The notes under the pieces are model-generated. The model was not told the origin of the DNA. It made no database searches and saw only the letters and a program-made list of their open reading frames with translations. The translations under genes and the position numbers were made by a program. Positions 1 to 6,534 of a stretch of 16,679 bases of DNA are shown here, piece after piece. Source of the stretch: Dehalococcoidia bacterium (GTDB lineage Bacteria > Chloroflexota > Dehalococcoidia > SZUA-161); the NCBI GenBank assembly GCA_014859215.1, contig JACUUS010000031.1:1-16679 (forward strand), written 5' to 3'. Each line of letters starts with the position of its first letter. The first letter of the stretch is position 1.

Positions 1-462
1 GGGTTCCTGGTACTTGGCCTGCCCGGTGGCGGCGACCATGGCCAGGGTGCGGCCGTGAAAAGAGTTGAGCGCCGTGATAATTCGGTAAGCGCCGTTCAAA
101 TTCAGCTTGCCGTACCTTCGGGCCAGCTTGACCGCCCCTTCGGCGGCTTCGACCCCGCTGTTGCAGAAGAACACCTTGTCCAGGCAGCTATTCTCGACCA
201 GAAGCTCGCCGAGCTTTATTTGCGGTATAGTGTAGAACTGGTTCGAAGTCTGGATCAGCGTCTTCGCCTGTTCGCTAATCGCGTTAACGATAACAGGATG
301 GCAGTGACCCAGGCTGTTCACAGCCCAGCCGGCGGTGAAATCCAGGTACTTCTTGCCGCCCTCGTCCCAAACGCGTGCGCCCTCCCCGCGCACCAGTGTC
401 AGGGGAAGGCGCTTGAACGTCGCCATGAGGTACTTTTTCTCCAGGCCCTGCCAATCAGTCAT
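1..462 (-). CDS. argD: Acetylornithine aminotransferase, N-terminal part (cut by window edge)
   Basis: This class-III PLP-dependent aminotransferase converts N-acetylglutamate semialdehyde to N-acetylornithine in arginine synthesis. 154 residues are visible and the C-terminal half, including the PLP lysine, lies outside the window. Seen: the N-terminal pattern with GARVWDEGGKKYLDF, AGWAVNSLGHCHP, TSNQFYT, the PLP-phosphate region CNSGVEAAEGAVKLAR (about residues 99-114) and NSFHGRT. The ATG at 462 follows AGGAAGGGG with a 5-base gap. The gene begins 25 bases after argB ends, same strand, so it is most likely cotranscribed with argJ and argB. Paralogues such as ornithine or GABA aminotransferases share these motifs; the argJ-argB context favours ArgD. 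Confidence 0.93.
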   Translation of the reverse strand, partial: MTDWQGLEKKYLMATFKRLPLTLVRGEGARVWDEGGKKYLDFTAGWAVNSLGHCHPVIVNAISEQAKTLIQTSNQFYTIPQIKLGELLVENSCLDKVFFCNSGVEAAEGAVKLARRYGKLNLNGAYRIITALNSFHGRTLAMVAATGQAKYQEP

Positions 463-487
463 CCTGGCCCCTTCCTGCTTAAGGGAG

Positions 488-1642
488 TCACTCGATCCTC
501 GTGCCGCCGTAACCGTTCTGGGCTGCGGCAAGCAAGGCGCCGGGAACGCGCCCGTCGATGATCTGAGTGAAACCGACGGCATTGAGTGCGCGTACGCACC
601 CCTCCGCCTTGGGAATCATCCCTTCCTTGATTACGCCCGACTCAATCATAACGCGGACCTCATCCGCCGACAGCCTGGGCACGATTTTCCCGTCGCCGTT
701 CTGGATGCCGGCCACGTTCGTGAGAAAGATGAGCCTGTCGGCTTTGAGCGCTGCGGCTATTTCGCTGGCGCCTGTGTCCGCATTTATATTCAGGAGCATG
801 ACCGGGTCGCCGTCATCCCCCGGCAGCCTGTAGCCTCCGGGCGAAATCACGGGAATATACCCGGCCCCGATGACTGCTCCGAGTGGTTCGGGGTTAATCC
901 GGACTACCTCGCCCGCGTAGCCCATAGCGGGGTCCGCAATCCGGCCCTCGATAAGACCTCCGTCCACGCCGCTGAGCCCGATCGCCTTTCCGCCCAGGGC
1001 GTTTATGGCGGCCACCAGTTCCTTGTTCACCAGGCCGGCGAGCACTGCTATCACCACCTCGAGTGTTCTCTCGTCGGTAACGCGCAGGCCGCGCACGAAG
1101 CTGGATGAGATGTTCATCTGCTTGAGCCATTCCGTGACCCTGTTTCCGCCGCCGTGGACCACGACCGGCAGATAGCCCTGTTTCTGGAGGCTCACCAAAT
1201 CCTGGAGCGTGGTGTCATGCTGTCCCAGGGTCGAACCGCCTATCTTGATTACCAGGATCTTCCCCTGTCTCTCAAAGAATTCCTGCCACAACTCTTCGAA
1301 CTCCTCTCTCAGCGAGGGATCGGCCCACCGGCTGAAATCTACGGCCGCCGCCCGGTCGTGCTCGATCTGGTTTTGCTGCCTGCCGAGGTAACTTGACATT
1401 ATGGCGACTTTCTCGTGGAATACCAGGTTCGCCAGGGCGCGCGCCTGCCTGTTGGCGTCTCTGGTTGAGGCCGCAAAGTACAGGCCCGCACCGAGCGCGA
1501 TGGCCGCCAGGCCCAGGAGTATCGCGGGAAGATAGGCATAGTAGAGCCCTATCCCCGCGCTGATCAGACCCAGATAAGTGAAGCTGATCCCGAGAGCAAT
1601 TACTACAGAGGATCGGGGATTCACACTTCTTCCTGGCATCAC
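488..1642 (-). CDS. argB: Acetylglutamate kinase with an N-terminal two-helix membrane extension
   Basis: Phosphorylates N-acetylglutamate, the second step of arginine synthesis. The amino acid kinase domain covers about residues 128-384: VIKIGG (131-136, K133), HGGG (163-166), GLRVTD (185-190), NINAD (285-289), FLTNV (306-310) and KEGMIPK (339-345). That is a normal-sized kinase of about 257 residues. The other 125 or so residues are extra: two hydrophobic segments near 11-36 and 37-58, a basic stretch (RDANRQAR), then a linker ending in a likely amphipathic helix (LREEFEELWQEFFERQ, 111-126). The start is a GTG at 1642 or, better spaced from the GGAG at 1644-1647, the ATG at 1639. The internal ATG at 1399 has no ribosome binding site. 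The argJ stop lies 7 bases upstream, suggesting translational coupling. Kinase identity is secure; membrane attachment is inferred. Confidence 0.93.
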   Translation of the reverse strand: MMPGRSVNPRSSVVIALGISFTYLGLISAGIGLYYAYLPAILLGLAAIALGAGLYFAASTRDANRQARALANLVFHEKVAIMSSYLGRQQNQIEHDRAAAVDFSRWADPSLREEFEELWQEFFERQGKILVIKIGGSTLGQHDTTLQDLVSLQKQGYLPVVVHGGGNRVTEWLKQMNISSSFVRGLRVTDERTLEVVIAVLAGLVNKELVAAINALGGKAIGLSGVDGGLIEGRIADPAMGYAGEVVRINPEPLGAVIGAGYIPVISPGGYRLPGDDGDPVMLLNINADTGASEIAAALKADRLIFLTNVAGIQNGDGKIVPRLSADEVRVMIESGVIKEGMIPKAEGCVRALNAVGFTQIIDGRVPGALLAAAQNGYGGTRIE

Positions 1643-1649
1643 GCTCCGG

Positions 1650-2861
1650 TCAACTAGTATACTCGCTGTTTATCGTGACGTACTCCTCTGAAAGATCACA
1701 GCCCCAGGCTGCCCCCGATGCGCGGCCCAGGTTCAGGCTTATCCTGAAAGCTACCTCTGGCTCACCAAGCCTGGCCCTGGCCAAAGCCGGGTCGAACTCC
1801 TGGGGGCAGCCGGATTTCATCAGGCACAAATTGTCCAGATACAGATCGACGCCGGATTCTGCGAACTCGATACCGCTTCTCCCGAGAGCGGCGATGATCC
1901 TTCCCCAGTTGGGATCGCACCCGTGCACCGCGGCCTTGACCAGCGCCGACCCGGCTACGGTCCGCGCTCCCAACCGCGCCTGGCCGGGGGACTGCGCCCC
2001 GTCCACCGTTACCTGGATAAGCCGGGTCGCCCCTTCGCCATCCCTCGCTATAGACCGCGCAAGATGGATGCAGACATCCTGGAGGGCCCGCTCGAAAGCT
2101 CTGGAGAGGGCGTCGCGGCCCTGTATCAGTCTGTTGCCGGCAAGCCCATTGGCCAGAACGATCACCGAGTCGTTGGGGCTCGTATCGCCGTCCACGGTTA
2201 TCATGTTAAATGAGACCCGAATGGCTCTGCGCAGCGCTTCTCCCAGAAAGGCGGGGTCCACGAGCGCATCGGTCGTCACGAAGCAAAGCAGCGTGGCCAG
2301 GTCGGGATGGATCATGCCGGCGCCTTTCGCTATGCCCGCCACAGTGATCAAGGTCTCCTGACGGTTCACCTTTACGGCGACTTCCTTGGTAAAGGTATCA
2401 GTAGTTGTTATCGCCCTCGCGAGGTCATGGCCGGCCTCGCGGGAAAGGACGATTCTCCCGAGCCCTTTCCGCACCCTCTCCATGGGGAGAAGGCGTCCGA
2501 TAACGCCTGTGCTGGCGACCAGGACCTCTTCCGGGTTAAGGCCCAGTTTGCGTGCGGTCATAGCGGCGATTTCCGCCGCGTCGGCGGAGCCCTGCTCGCC
2601 CGTGCAGGCATTCGCGCAGCCGCTATTGACTGCTATTGCCCTGGCCCGGCTGTCTTGCAGGTGTTGCCTGCTAAGAAGGACGGGCGCAGCCTTGATCCTG
2701 TTCGTGGTGAAAACTCCGGCTGCGGAGCAGGGAGCTTCAGAGTATAGGATGCCCAGGTCATAGACCCCATGCCCCGTCTTCTTGATTCCGGCGAAATGCA
2801 CGCCCGCAAGGAAACCGCGAGGGTTGGTGATTGTGCCGCCCGGAATCAACTCGCTGTTCAT
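1650..2861 (-). CDS. argJ: Bifunctional glutamate N-acetyltransferase / ornithine acetyltransferase
   Basis: ArgJ moves the acetyl group from N-acetylornithine to glutamate, closing the acetyl cycle of arginine synthesis; some members also use acetyl-CoA. From the ATG at 2861 it is 403 residues, the family norm. Seen: GGTITNPRGFLAGVHFAGIKK at the N-terminus, VNSGCANACTG, STGVIGRLLPM, and the self-cleavage region KGAGMIHPDLATLL, with Thr190 as the expected nucleophile that splits the chain into alpha and beta subunits. An upstream TTG at 2897 would add 12 residues (MLKRHPCDIFCP) unlike the family and has no ribosome binding site. The chosen ATG also lacks one, and a promoter-like sequence puts transcription start at or next to the ATG, so the message may be leaderless. 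First gene of argJ-argB-argD; argC is not adjacent. Confidence 0.95.
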   Translation of the reverse strand: MNSELIPGGTITNPRGFLAGVHFAGIKKTGHGVYDLGILYSEAPCSAAGVFTTNRIKAAPVLLSRQHLQDSRARAIAVNSGCANACTGEQGSADAAEIAAMTARKLGLNPEEVLVASTGVIGRLLPMERVRKGLGRIVLSREAGHDLARAITTTDTFTKEVAVKVNRQETLITVAGIAKGAGMIHPDLATLLCFVTTDALVDPAFLGEALRRAIRVSFNMITVDGDTSPNDSVIVLANGLAGNRLIQGRDALSRAFERALQDVCIHLARSIARDGEGATRLIQVTVDGAQSPGQARLGARTVAGSALVKAAVHGCDPNWGRIIAALGRSGIEFAESGVDLYLDNLCLMKSGCPQEFDPALARARLGEPEVAFRISLNLGRASGAAWGCDLSEEYVTINSEYTS

Positions 2862-2868
2862 GGGACAA

Positions 2869-2897
2869 AATATATCACACGGGTGTCGCTTAAGCAA
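2869..2897 (-). promoter_or_regulatory. Candidate promoter for a leaderless argJ transcript
   Basis: Reading the minus strand: -35 TTGCTT (2892-2897), a 17-base spacer, then -10 TATATT (2869-2874). Seven bases separate the -10 box from the argJ ATG at 2861, so the predicted first transcribed base falls at or within a base or two of the start codon. This fits the missing Shine-Dalgarno sequence. The -35 match is modest. Confidence 0.45.
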
Positions 2898-2963
2898 TTT
2901 CGGGTGGAGGAGGGAAGTGTGGACAGGCAGCCGGTGCGAGGCGTGCTCTCGTGCCGGGGCCGG

Positions 2964-3257
2964 CTAGCCATTCTGACATCTGAACTGCTGGATGGCCTGA
3001 CTCACGATCTGAGAGCGCTCGGGTTTCTTGCCGGTCCGCCTGAACTCATTGCTCTGGACTTCGTCGATGGCGAGTATATCCTCGGGATTCAGGTAGAATG
3101 TTGCCTTGATGCGCTGGGGTTTGGCCGGTTTGGGTTCGGCCGCCGCCGGTTCTATTTGCTGAACCGCTTCGACCGGCTGGCCCAGTTCAGGAATGACCCT
3201 GTCAGTTTTGCGGAAGATGCTGCCGCGCATTCCAAGCGTTCTCTCTTTAGAGTCCAT
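2964..3257 (-). CDS. Small ribbon-helix-helix-like protein, likely ParA partner / DNA-binding adaptor
   Basis: 97 residues from the ATG at 3257, chosen because AAGGAG lies 7 bases upstream (3264-3269); a TTG at 3263 would add two residues. It overlaps the end of parA by 11 bases, so the two are translationally coupled. Residues 1-48 form a charged, Pro/Ala-rich, probably flexible tail (EPAAAEPKPAKPQR). The rest reads as a ribbon-helix-helix unit: strand IKATFYL (50-56), helix A (58-76) and helix B with SQIVSQAIQQF (82-92). Short proteins with a disordered basic N-terminus and a C-terminal RHH fold, encoded directly after parA, are typical plasmid centromere-binding partners and autorepressors (ParG, omega). 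That role is inferred from layout and fold pattern, not from a recognised family. Confidence 0.8.
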   Translation of the reverse strand: MDSKERTLGMRGSIFRKTDRVIPELGQPVEAVQQIEPAAAEPKPAKPQRIKATFYLNPEDILAIDEVQSNEFRRTGKKPERSQIVSQAIQQFRCQNG

Positions 3258-4002
3258 CAACAATCTCCTTGGCCAGGGTTAGATAAGCCTCAGCTCCCTG
3301 GATTGTCGGCGCGTATTCGAAGATGGTCATGCCGGCCGCGATAGCCTCCTTGAAGCGCACGCTTTCATGTACCGGCGGTTCAAAGACCCTGACACGGTCC
3401 TTGAGCTCCGCCCTGGTGCGGGCCAGGACCTCACGGGCATGAATGGTGCGGGTCAGGCGGGTGGGAAGGATGCCCAGAATGTTCAGAGACGGGTTGAGCT
3501 CGATCCGCATATCGTCGATAATATCCAGAAGCAGTCCCACTCCCAGCATGGCGTAGAAATCGCAAACCATCGGTACAAGCACGTGCCCGGCGGCGGAGAG
3601 CGAGTTCACCGTGAGAAGCCCGAGGCTGGGAGGACAGTCTATGATGACCGCGTCATAGCCGTTGCCGGCTGACGCCAGAGCGTTCTTGAGCTTGTCCTCG
3701 CGCCTGTGACGCGTGAAAAGGGCAGCTTCAAGGTAGGATAGCCTTATATTGCTGGGCGCGAGGTCAAGGTTTGGGCGGAGTCTTAAGACAATATCCGTTA
3801 AAGCGCACTTGCCGTCGAGGACCAGGGACAGTTCCTTCTCCAGGGAGCCGGCCGCGATCCCGAAACCCTCCGCAAGATGACCCTGCGGGTCCATGTCGAC
3901 GAGCAGGACGCGCTTGCCGAGGCTGGCGATGCCTGCCCCTACATTGATCGCGGTCGTGGTCTTGGCAGACCCACCTTTCTGATTAGAGACCGCCAGAATC
4001 AT
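3247..4002 (-). CDS. parA: ParA/Soj-family partition ATPase
   Basis: 251 residues from the ATG at 4002; GCGAGG lies 8 bases upstream, whereas the TTG at 4008 would be only 2 bases from it. ParA ATPases bind DNA non-specifically when loaded with ATP and position DNA or other cargo through a partner that stimulates hydrolysis. Seen: deviant Walker A KGGSAKTT (9-16, signature Lys9 and P-loop Lys14), A' motif DMDPQG (36-41), Walker B VIIDCPPS (119-126), and the C-terminal EYAPTIQGAEAY stretch common in Soj-like ParAs. Ala replaces the usual Gly before the P-loop lysine. There is no N-terminal helix-turn-helix, so it is the short type that does not repress by itself; the overlapping RHH gene is the likely repressor. 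The cargo is unknown: a plasmid-derived partition unit, a chromosomal locus or a protein complex. Confidence 0.93.
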   Translation of the reverse strand: MILAVSNQKGGSAKTTTAINVGAGIASLGKRVLLVDMDPQGHLAEGFGIAAGSLEKELSLVLDGKCALTDIVLRLRPNLDLAPSNIRLSYLEAALFTRHRREDKLKNALASAGNGYDAVIIDCPPSLGLLTVNSLSAAGHVLVPMVCDFYAMLGVGLLLDIIDDMRIELNPSLNILGILPTRLTRTIHAREVLARTRAELKDRVRVFEPPVHESVRFKEAIAAGMTIFEYAPTIQGAEAYLTLAKEIVDGL

Positions 4003-4021
4003 GGGCAAGACCTCGCCTGAT

Positions 4022-4050
4022 ACTATAATGCCTGAGAGTCAGGCTGTCAA
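4022..4050 (-). promoter_or_regulatory. Strong sigma70-type promoter of the parA-RHH operon with overlapping operator palindromes
   Basis: Minus strand: -35 TTGACA (4045-4050, perfect), 17-base spacer, -10 TATAGT (4022-4027). The spacer holds a perfect inverted repeat GCCTGA-n3-TCAGGC (4030-4044). A second one, CTGTC-n2-GACAG (4044-4055), covers the -35 box. Dyads this close to a promoter are expected operators, most simply for the RHH protein encoded in the same operon. The predicted leader is only about 13 bases. Confidence 0.65.
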
Positions 4051-4100
4051 GACAGTCAAGTGGCTGAATATCTGGCTGTCTGGATGTCTGAACGGCTCTC
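4041..4100. repeat. Cluster of degenerate 8-base repeats upstream of parA (candidate centromere/operator)
   Basis: Five variants of NGGCTGTC, all in one orientation: 4041 (aggctgtc), 4061 (tggctgaa), 4073 (tggctgtc), 4081 (tggatgtc) and 4093 (cggctctc). Their starts are 20, 12, 8 and 12 bases apart. A further copy-like segment, ccgtcaagacaatc at 4172-4185, resembles ctgtcaagacagtc at 4044-4057. RHH partition proteins such as omega bind arrays of short heptads, so this is a plausible binding array. The repeats are degenerate and could be partly chance. Confidence 0.4.
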
Positions 4101-4252
4101 TCCAGTCAGGTATATGGGATGACCCCACACGCTGGATGTAAAGGAGAGTAAACCATCCTTGGCGTTTGGGGCCGTCAAGACAATCCTACAAGAATCAGGA
4201 AACGATTTCTGTGACAAAAGTCGCAAGTCAAAGGAATGCCTGAAGATGAGAT

Positions 4253-4274
4253 CCCGGCGCCGCGGGCCGCCGGG
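4253..4274 (-). terminator. GC-rich stem-loop between the glycosyltransferase and parA (weak terminator candidate)
   Basis: A perfect 7-bp stem CCCGGCG/CGCCGGG with an 8-base loop lies about 65 bases after the glycosyltransferase stop codon. There is no T-tract on the minus-strand side (ATCTCATCTTC follows), so it is not a canonical intrinsic terminator. Apart from this stem and the parA promoter region, the 335 bases between 4003 and 4337 contain no gene I can support. Confidence 0.25.
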
Positions 4275-4337
4275 CGCTCCAAGAGGAGGGTTTGCGGGAG
4301 AAAAGAGAGCCGTGGAAAATCCGCAGGAACGAGAGGA

Positions 4338-5567
4338 TCAAAGCATGCGCTGGTAGACTTCCAGCGTCTGTTTGGCGGCCTGTTCCCAGTTGAATTTGCG
4401 CATGGCGGTGCGCCTGCCCTCCGAGCCCAGCCTGCGCCTGAGCTCTCTGTCGTTGACCAGGCGCTTTATAGCCGCTGCAAGGGCGGGGACATTGCCGGGC
4501 TCGACCAGCAGCCCGTTGTCGCCGTCAGAAACGAGTTCGGGCAGGGCGCCGGCCTTTGTTGTAATCACCGGAAGCTCGCAGGCCATCGCTTCGGCGGCGG
4601 GGAAGCCGAAGCCTTCGAATAGGGACGGCACGACGGCTATCTCGGCCATGGAATAGCGATGGACAAGCTCGGCGGCGCTCAGCCTGCAGGCGAAAGAGAC
4701 CTGGCCGTCGAGGCCGTACTCTTGCACAAGGGACTGGGCATAGGTAGTCTCAGGAGCCCCCCCGTCAATGACGTGGAGCTTCACTCGAAGCTCATCCTTG
4801 ATCAGGCTCAGCGCCTGGAGCAGGTGCACAATCCCTTTCTTCCGGTCGTCCGTGTTTCCGACGAAGATCATGCTGTTGGGCTCTTTGTAGGTGCCGTTCC
4901 TGTTCTGGAAGAAATCGGTATCCACGCCGTTGTATACCACTGATATGCGATCGCGGGGGACGCCTATGAGCCGTTCGATTTCGCGAGCCGAGCACTCGGA
5001 CACGGTGATAACCTGGTCTGTCCTCCGCCCGACAAACGACTGCATCGGGACGTAAAACGAGTAAAACCAGAAGCGGCGCAGCCGCTCACGCCTGCTTCGC
5101 GCCAGCATGAAGTCCGCTGCACGGTCGATGCCGATAGGATGGTGAATGGTAGCTACAATCGGCAGGTTCAACCGCTTCATCATGGTCAGCCCGTAGCCGA
5201 GGCACTGGTTGTCATGGACCACATCGAGGCCTTCCTTACGCACAAGACTTTTTACCTGCTGGTAAGCACGCATGCTGAAGGCGAAGGGCTCGGTGTAGAT
5301 CCCTGCGTATGTTGCGACATGCTCAAAGACATCGAGTGGACTGAGGGGGCGGCCGAAGTTCTCCGTAGCGCCGTACCGGGACACGATCGTACTGTGGCTC
5401 TTGAGTTTATGAAGCCTCACTCCGTCAACTACTTCGGGGTAGGGTGGACCAGAGATCACGTGCACATCATGGCCCATCCGTCGGAACTCGCGGGATAGAT
5501 AGTAAATGTATATACCCTGGCCGCCGCAGTACATGTTACCGCGATAGGTCAGCAGGCATATTCTCAC
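4338..5567 (-). CDS. GT4-type (GT-B fold) glycosyltransferase
   Basis: A retaining nucleotide-sugar glycosyltransferase of about 409 residues, full length for the family, cytoplasmic or peripheral at the membrane. The acceptor cannot be told from sequence; polysaccharides, glycolipids and small thiols are all made by relatives. Seen: N-terminal strand MRICLLTYRG followed by the GGQG loop (15-18), EVVDGVRLHKL, VVHDN, VSECSAREI, VVYNGVDTDFF (210-220), FVGNTDDRKKG (235-245) and the E-x7-E motif SLFEGFGFPAAEAM with Glu318 and Glu326. The start is a GTG at 5567; beginning at the ATG at 5534 would remove the first beta strand. The ribosome binding site is weak (GGGTAG). It has its own promoter, is followed by 335 bases without a gene, and looks monocistronic. 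No polysaccharide-cluster genes adjoin it. Confidence 0.92.
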   Translation of the reverse strand: MRICLLTYRGNMYCGGQGIYIYYLSREFRRMGHDVHVISGPPYPEVVDGVRLHKLKSHSTIVSRYGATENFGRPLSPLDVFEHVATYAGIYTEPFAFSMRAYQQVKSLVRKEGLDVVHDNQCLGYGLTMMKRLNLPIVATIHHPIGIDRAADFMLARSRRERLRRFWFYSFYVPMQSFVGRRTDQVITVSECSAREIERLIGVPRDRISVVYNGVDTDFFQNRNGTYKEPNSMIFVGNTDDRKKGIVHLLQALSLIKDELRVKLHVIDGGAPETTYAQSLVQEYGLDGQVSFACRLSAAELVHRYSMAEIAVVPSLFEGFGFPAAEAMACELPVITTKAGALPELVSDGDNGLLVEPGNVPALAAAIKRLVNDRELRRRLGSEGRRTAMRKFNWEQAAKQTLEVYQRML

Positions 5568-5653
5568 TGGATACTACCCAGTGATGATCGAAACGTTACC
5601 GAGAGCCACTCAGCCAAGGCAGTCCCTTCCTGCTCACCGGAGACGTGCCGCCA

Positions 5654-5683
5654 ATTATACATTAAGCGGGAGTCGAATTACAA
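5654..5683 (-). promoter_or_regulatory. Candidate sigma70-type promoter of the glycosyltransferase gene
   Basis: Minus strand: -35 TTGTAA (5678-5683), 18-base spacer, perfect -10 TATAAT (5654-5659). It lies in the gap between the MBL-fold gene and the glycosyltransferase and would give a leader of about 80 bases. Confidence 0.5.
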
Positions 5684-5780
5684 GACCTCGCTGCAAATCC
5701 CGTCAGAACACGAATCGATTTAGCTATGAAATAAAGGGCATGGATTTGAATTACGAGTATCGCAACGGATTGAGGTGGGT

Positions 5781-6446
5781 CTAGAGCGTATCGAGGTAGC
5801 TCCGGATGAAGCGCTCGACAGCGGGCGCGGGCTGGTAGACGCCAAAATGGCCTTCGCAGAGGATATCCGCCTTCAGATCGATCAGCTTCTGGAGCGAGTC
5901 CCTCGCTGTGACGGGGTCCGCGCCCCACTCCGGGTAATATGGCCCGTGAATATCCTGGCCGAAGAGCACCCGTTCGCCATCGATATCCAGGTAGGCGGCG
6001 ACACTGCCGGGAGTGTGGCCGGGGACATGGACGACTGTGATTTCCAGGTTTCCCACCGCGACTACTTCTTCCGGCAGATTAATCCGGCGGTCAACCGGAC
6101 AGGGCGCATAATCTATCCCGTAGGCTTCCGCGGCGACGCCGCGACCCTCCTCGATCGCCGGGGCATCCAGGCAATGAGCGATTATCTTGGCCCCCTTGTC
6201 CCTGAATGCGGCAAGGGATCCTATATGATCAATATGCGCGTGGGTCGCCAGCACGGTGGTAACCCTGTCCGGGTCAAAACCTAGAAGCTTCATGCCTGCG
6301 ACGAGCCTGTCGAAGCTGAGACCGGCCCCTGAGTCTACCAGAAGCAGCTCTCCGGCGTCCACCAGGTAGACCGAGCAGTCGTACGGGTGCGATATCTCGG
6401 AGGAGCCTATGATGTAGACGTCTTTCCAGACGCGAGAGGGTTTCAC
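5781..6446 (-). CDS. Metallo-beta-lactamase-fold hydrolase
   Basis: A 221-residue hydrolase with a complete two-metal site: THAHIDH (68-74, giving His69, His71, Asp73, His74), His144 in VPGHTPGS, Asp165 in FGQDIHG and His200 in CEGHFG. Set and length match glyoxalase-II-like or small-thioester-hydrolysing members, and the absence of a flavodoxin domain excludes flavo-diiron proteins. The substrate cannot be deduced. The start is a GTG at 6446 with AGAGG 7 bases upstream; the first in-frame ATG is well inside the fold. It lies 88 bases downstream of the reductase gene on the same strand and may share its transcript. A thiol-ester detoxification role is one possibility only. Confidence 0.9.
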   Translation of the reverse strand: MKPSRVWKDVYIIGSSEISHPYDCSVYLVDAGELLLVDSGAGLSFDRLVAGMKLLGFDPDRVTTVLATHAHIDHIGSLAAFRDKGAKIIAHCLDAPAIEEGRGVAAEAYGIDYAPCPVDRRINLPEEVVAVGNLEITVVHVPGHTPGSVAAYLDIDGERVLFGQDIHGPYYPEWGADPVTARDSLQKLIDLKADILCEGHFGVYQPAPAVERFIRSYLDTL

Positions 6447-6534
6447 GCCGCTGCCTCTACCAGAGCTGTAAGTAATGGTAACCTCTTTCAGCGCGCCTGT
6501 GAAGGGCGTGCAGGAAACCGGGCTCCGGCCTGTC

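Noticed and set aside
335..1108. Plus-strand open frame of about 257 codons
   Set aside because: It is antisense to argD and argB, whose motifs are unmistakable.
1675..2361. Plus-strand open frame of about 228 codons
   Set aside because: It is antisense to argJ and rich in Ser/Pro/Arg, typical of a shadow frame in GC-rich DNA.
2900..2963. GC-rich dyad after the RHH gene (CCGG...CCGG with CGAG/CTCG)
   Set aside because: The two 4-bp stems are split by two mismatches and no T-tract follows, so I do not call a terminator.
4159..4622. Plus-strand frames in the gap before parA and across the glycosyltransferase end
   Set aside because: Low-complexity Arg/Gly-rich translation, no ribosome site, and they run into a real gene on the other strand.
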